Assembly: GCF_022458985.1 (NCBI RefSeq)
Contig: NC_061771.1
Span: 30,554,322-30,618,321 of the forward strand
Source of the DNA: Mugil cephalus
Taxonomy: Eukaryota; Chordata; Actinopteri; Mugiliformes; Mugilidae
Reading direction: 5' to 3'
DNA: 64,000 nucleotides
How positions within the stretch are numbered: position 1 is the stretch's first letter; each line of letters begins with the position of its first letter. The notes beneath the pieces are model-generated. The model saw only the letters and a program-made list of their open reading frames with translations. It did not search any database and was not told where the DNA came from. The translations under genes were made by a program, and so were the position numbers. This document shows, piece by piece, positions 55,241 to 64,000 of this stretch.

Positions 55241-56288
55241 CGACTGAGCACAGACAAACAAGAAGTGATCACCTCATCTTATCTCTACACCGACTTTTAC
55301 AACTGACAGGTTTTCTGAGTCAGTGCAAACTCAGAAGTTTATTAAAGAAATGTTATTTGTCTGTTTTTATCTAATATCTTGAAGGAATGCATCCATCTGT
55401 AGGATTAATTTTATCCTTTTATTAACACAGTTGACTTTTCAGTTACCGTTAACATAACAATAATGTATTATTAATATATTATTTTTATCTACTGTTACTA
55501 TCTACTCACAATGCTGACACATGTGCAGTGAAAATAAATTATCTATGGTTTTGTATAACAAATCGCTAATAAATAATGAGTTTGTTCTTATAGAAAAAGT
55601 TTTACTGGTTTATTTCACTGCATTTATTTTACCTCTAAACTTTAAAATGTTGTTCATATATATAAAAAAGAATTAGTGATGAAAAATATTAATTTAGGAA
55701 CAAAGGAAGGTTTTGGGTCTCAGTTTTTGGAGAAATATATTTTAAATGTTTTACAAAATCAAGACGCAGCTGAAGAGAATCGACCAAATGTGACGAAGTA
55801 GAGTGGTTGTCATGGCAACTGGCGGTCGTCACATTCGTTTCTATCGTCAAATAAATAAGTAAACTCATACAAAGAAATTACACTTAAACATACACCGACA
55901 TTATATTAACTACTTAAAATTAAAGAAATCATCCTTGAAAAAAAATAAAGGAGCTGTCCTGTTTATTTACAGTCTATCCGAGAAACACACAGGGACAGGA
56001 AGTTGGTGTGTATATCAAAATAAATGAGGAAGTAACGAGAAAACGATCCAGAAAGATGCCTCACATTTAATTCATTTCTGAAGTAAATAAGCTCGCTTTT
56101 GCTTTTAAGATAATATTGATACTACCAATAATAACGATAATAATAATATAAACGCATAAGCCATTGATTACATTAATAAGAATAAATGTTTAAACCGCAT
56201 TACTTTTATTTTGAAGTAAAGCCGTTAGTATATTTTGTACGTAGCGTCGATTTACGCTGGATATCTTACGTAAACGTCCACAACAAAC
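55241..56288. other. SRD5A2 3' flank and DPY30 promoter
   Basis: AATAAA signals at about 55532 and 55566-55575 are candidates for the SRD5A2 poly(A) site. The rest is AT-rich unique sequence. The DPY30 start lies at 56289 with a short upstream stretch containing CGTAAACGTCC-type sequence. No other gene was seen. Confidence 0.5.
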
Positions 56289-57719
56289 ATGGCGGACGGT
56301 AAGTTAATTGTTGACCATTGATCGCATTTTTCTCCATTTTCATTCGGATTGAGTTTCTTTTGCGGCATATTTCCGGTCTGAGTCGATTATTTGACGACCA
56401 GTTTAAACCACGGAGGTCGGTTTTATCCGTTGGTGAGGTTTATATACCGGAAATGAAGCGTTTCTGCGATGCTAAGCTAACTTACCGCCGTTTACAAAGA
56501 GCAGAGCAGCGCAGCCGCGGATAATGTGGAGATTTCAGTTAATTAAAAAACGATTTAATGTTCGTCTAGTTTTTAGTCCGAAAGAAGAAGAAAGTCAGAT
56601 ATGCCTCTGACTATGAAACACGAGCCGCTGTTCACTCCTAATCAAACCCTCCTCTTTAATTTCTTGGTACCAGACTCCATTCAATAAACAGTCAATTTAA
56701 CGTTAGAGCGATTGCGAAGGGATCCACCGGAGTTCAGTGGGTGAATTAATCAACCCGTTCATAACTTCGGAATGATAGTCGGATCAATATGATTCCAACA
56801 CAAACAAACACATTCACGATATTGATTTAAATGATGCCTCAAAGTTATCAACTTCTCCCGGTTCCCTCCGCCACCAAACTCAGGCAAAAAATAATGAAAT
56901 TAAAACTCTTCATCAGCGGAACATTGATCAGCTGTTTGTTTTCAGATCACACAGACGCCGACCAGTCGATGGAAGGACACACACCGGTAAGAAACACATG
57001 CAGCATGTACACAAACGCCCAACTCATTAGCCTAGCTTAACTGTTAGCATAGCACGAGTTCTCTTTTCCTGTTTGTCTCAAGTTTATAAACCATCACACT
57101 TTGTGCAGGTGTCTGAAAACCCTCATGCGGAGTACGGATTAACGGACAACATCCAGGTAAAACACGCACACACACACACACACTGTCAGTCTGTGTGAGG
57201 AGGGGGGGGGCTGTGTCAGACTCAGACTCCCAGCATGCTTTGCTGCTGCTGCTCATCAGAGGACGGTGGAGAACGAGAAGGCGAGTGGAGATAAGATGTC
57301 TAAGCAGAAGGTGGACCTGCAGGCGCTGCCCACCAGAGCGTATCTGGACCAGACCGTGGTTCCCATCCTGCTGCAGGGCCTGTCGGTGCTCGCCAAGGAG
57401 AGGTCAGGACACACAAGCCGTGTTTCATTAAGGCCCTACTCACATGGGACTAGTTTTACCTGGGACGTCCTGTGATTCAGAGATTACCCTCCTTTCTCCC
57501 CGTAGTTTTTACTTTACAAATTATGGACATGGACGATTTGCAGTACAAATTGGTGGAGGTCCCAGATAAAACTAGTTCCGTGTGAATAGGCTCATTGACT
57601 GTACTTGTTATTTGTTGACTCTTCTCGCCTCGTTGTTTGTCCTCAGACCTCCGAACCCCATTGAGTATTTGGCTGCGTTCCTGGTCAAGAACAAATCTCA
57701 GTTTGAAGAAAGAAATTGA
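56289..57719 (+). CDS. dpy30: DPY30, COMPASS/MLL complex core subunit
   Basis: DPY30 is a small nuclear dimer that binds ASH2L and supports H3K4 methylation by all MLL/SET1 complexes. Five exons join in frame: 56289-56298, 56946-56986, 57109-57156, 57260-57402, 57647-57719. The first coding exon holds only three codons plus one base. The product is 104 aa (human 99). The C-terminal dimerisation and docking motif is nearly invariant: [20 protein letters not shown] followed by [20 protein letters not shown], at about residues 46-90. The N-terminal half carries the conserved [13 protein letters not shown]. It lies next to SRD5A2 on the same strand, as on human 2p22-23. Confidence 0.97.
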
Positions 57720-59969
57720 AGCAGAAACTCGTCTCCCGTGTTTGTTAATGGACTGTTAGTTTGTTTTTTTGTTTTGTTTTTTTTAAACCCACATTAAACA
57801 TGATGTTATAGAGGAACTGGACGTTTTCACTCTTATTTCAATAGGATGTGTTGAGCTTTATTTTAAATGTAGAACATTTAATATTTAGAGAGTAAAAGTG
57901 AAACATTTGAGTTGTTTGAAAGATTCACTCTGAGAGAAACAAGAAACCAAAACAAGGAGCTAAAAGAGGCTTAAACCATCCGTAGAATTCATCTTTATTC
58001 TTCGCAACAAACAAAATAAAACTTACTGAAATGTTTCAGCCTCTTCTTCTGTCAGGACAAACATTCAGTTGTAAAATATGTTTTACTTTTAATATTTCAG
58101 TTTAAATTAAAGAAGAAACAACTGTTTAAATGATCTCAAAGTGAATTAAACCTATAACTCTGTGGGGATGAAGCCACAAGGAGGCGCTGTTACGCGAGAC
58201 TCTCATTTACACTTTGAACAATTCAATTCTATTTACATTTTACAGACAAAAGGATGAAGTGGTGGATGGAGAACAGAAGTCTCTCTGTTGGCAACTGATC
58301 CTGCTCCAATCAGATCGCTTGGGGGCGGGGCTTAGGAACAGTGGCGACACACTGATTGGTTGGAAGATGATCCGGTTGATGCCGAGTCATTTGTTCCACT
58401 GGATCAGAATGAAATCCAGATCCTGAGAGGTTTCTGGTTATATGCGAATCTTTTAAACTCAAACTTAAACAAAGAAGAACGTGTCGTAGATAAAGACGAT
58501 GCGTTTAATGACACTACGGGAATATTAAAAGTGTTTTAAAAAGCAACTAGACTTCGGAGAAGACGGTTTTTATAGGAAACTGGGTAAAAAAAAAAAAGCA
58601 TCAGAAACTGGTGCAACTAATTTCCATCAACCTGTCACCTCTCGAGGTGGGAATAGGGTTGAATCTTTTCAGGTACAGAAGTTAAGACTGAATTTATACT
58701 GGATTCGACTCCATTTACACCTTGAGACTGGAGCCAGTGACTCTGATGGGACTGAACATTGGGTGGTCTATAGGACAGCAGTATCTTTTTGAAACAATCA
58801 GAGTTCTTTACACGAGTTGTGTTTGAGTAAATGCTGCACTCTTGTGACAGAAACTGCAGAGTCTTGTCTTTAATAAGAGACAAAGACCATGAATGAGCTC
58901 CAAAAGGTTCATGAACAGCGTCAGTTTACACGGGAAATATGTTGTGTTTGATTGTTTAACATCAGCGAGCGCTGCAGAGGAGACGTGTTTGTCTTTAAGA
59001 GGCGTTCAGGAACCACCTGACTGTTGGAACAACTTCACACACGTTGTGGGACACATTGAGTTTTACAGTTTTCCTGTGAATCCTCATTCAGATCTATTTT
59101 AAAACAACAAACATCTTCACTGTGTGGTCTCAAGATATCGACTTTTAATCAACTTCATATAAACAACAAAACAATCAAATGTTCTCCTCAGGTCCTCATC
59201 ATTGGCACCAAGCTAACAGGGGCTGATAGCAAGCTAACAGCCAGTAGCGGCTAGCGTCCCTGAGCGGAGGAGGAGGCGGAGCTTCCAGTGGTGTAAACGT
59301 TAAAAACCTACAACCTCAAGAGTTCAACGTTAAATAAACAATCCAATATTAAATGATTTAAACTCAGACAGTTTTAGATATATTAATGAGTGTCATTTAA
59401 TTAAAGTGACTACGTCTACGATACAGATGTTTAACTACGACTCCCAGGGTGCATTTCAGCAGGAGAAGTCGCTGAGTTTTAAAAAAAAAACAACAACAAC
59501 AACAAAAAAAAAAAAAAACGATGTCAGTTCCTCAGAATGAATCCAGCCGTGCAGGGATTGGTCAGAATTCACTGCGTCACGACCGAGGCTCATGGGTACT
59601 GTAGTATTCAGTTCAGGAGATAAATAAAACCCTGAAATGTAAAAATAGAGCAAGGGACGCCACGTCCTAAAGTGGTGGGCCCTCCCCTGTCCCAGCTTGA
59701 GGACGAACTGGTCAGGTAGTGAAGGTTGACGGGTCACGTGACATCCTGACGGAGCGTGAACCAATCACAGACGGCCTCTGTTTCAGGACAGAACTACAGA
59801 CAGACCTAAGGCCTTTCCTCTAAACTACCAGTCAAACAACCAGCTACCTCTATCTGTTACGTCACTTCCTGTCGTCTTTGTGCGTGACATCAACACGTGG
59901 TTGGCGGTCCAGCGGGGTAACGTTACCGGGGGCGGGAGGTGAGGTGAGGTGAGGTAGGCGGGGCTTGGT
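57720..59969. other. intergenic between convergent DPY30 and PSEN2
   Basis: This contains both 3' flanks. No coding exon or named transposon was recognised. A-rich runs occur at 58588-58598 and 59480-59518. Open frames here (such as 58214-58426) show no homology or splice support. Confidence 0.5.
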
Positions 59970-63625
<3,656 letters not shown>

Positions 63626-64000
63626 GGCGGCTTCACGGAGAACCGACAATTCAGAGAACAGACACTTGTGAGTTTATCCCAAATGTTCACCTTAAAAAAA
63701 AAAAAAGGAAGAGGAGACCTAAAAGAGGAAGAATATCATCATCTCCTACGTAAACACAGCATTCCAGTTTATTTCAAACCCGGTAATAGAAAAAACTGGT
63801 CCAGCCCAAATGTCTGATGACCAACAACGTCCAAATCTTAGCCAGAGAAGACAGATGGTGTGAGCGAGGAGTAAAGGGAGCCAGCTCTGTCAGATTGGAA
63901 AAACCTAAACAGAGGATTTGGACTGAGCTATAATCTGCCATCAATGTACAATACAGATAAAAACTGAGGAAACGTCCTCTTAAAACTCTACAAGTTCCCG
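63626..64000. other. PSEN2 5' flank, no further gene seen
   Basis: The sequence upstream of the PSEN2 ATG presumably holds 5' UTR and part of an intron or promoter. An A-rich run lies at 63693-63705. No 5' exon boundary could be fixed. Confidence 0.4.

Overview
The window is nuclear DNA of a teleost fish, probably a percomorph. The evidence is eight multi-exon vertebrate genes with short GT-AG introns, remnants of fish Tc1/mariner transposons, several small non-autonomous transposon families, LINE tails ending in a GATTCTGATT-type tract, and many intronic minisatellites. I saw no prokaryotic, organellar, viral or retroviral gene. Gene names come from translating spliced exons and comparing them with vertebrate proteins from memory. 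Seven of the eight models join in frame with one set of splice sites. DZANK1 needs one choice between two adjacent acceptors.

Layout. 1-5.4 kb: a Tc1 remnant, degenerate minisatellites and a CpG-rich block (3.8-4.7 kb) with a likely 5' exon of an unidentified minus-strand gene running off the left edge. 5.4-8.6 kb: POLR3F (minus). 9.9-18.6 kb: DZANK1 (plus), head-to-head with POLR3F. 19.8-25.6 kb: KAT14 (minus). 25.7-27.5 kb: PET117 (minus), directly upstream of KAT14. 28-43.2 kb (first exon probably near 47.6 kb): TMEM63B (minus), with a possible 3.7-kb 3' UTR. 51.2-55.2 kb: SRD5A2 (plus). 56.3-57.7 kb: DPY30 (plus). 60-63.6 kb: PSEN2 (minus), convergent with DPY30.

The genes serve different systems: RNA polymerase III (POLR3F), cilia (DZANK1), ATAC-complex histone acetylation (KAT14), cytochrome c oxidase assembly (PET117), a mechanosensitive/osmosensitive cation channel (TMEM63B), androgen synthesis (SRD5A2), H3K4 methylation (DPY30) and gamma-secretase (PSEN2). 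POLR3F-DZANK1-KAT14-PET117 keeps the order and relative orientation I recall from human 20p11, and SRD5A2-DPY30 keeps human 2p22-23 linkage. The joins to TMEM63B and PSEN2 are fish-specific arrangements or older linkages lost in mammals.

The most striking observation is PET117-KAT14. A good splice donor lies 5 nt after the PET117 stop codon and a good acceptor lies 8 nt before the KAT14 start. Splicing them would give a two-protein mRNA with only 13 nt between the reading frames. Skipping PET117 exon 2 would instead create a TGATG stop-start overlap at the KAT14 initiator. Other points are a CAG repeat that is both splice acceptor and polyglutamine tract in TMEM63B, a 39-nt cassette-type exon and a candidate RNA-editing codon in TMEM63B, and many minisatellites sharing short core words across unrelated introns.
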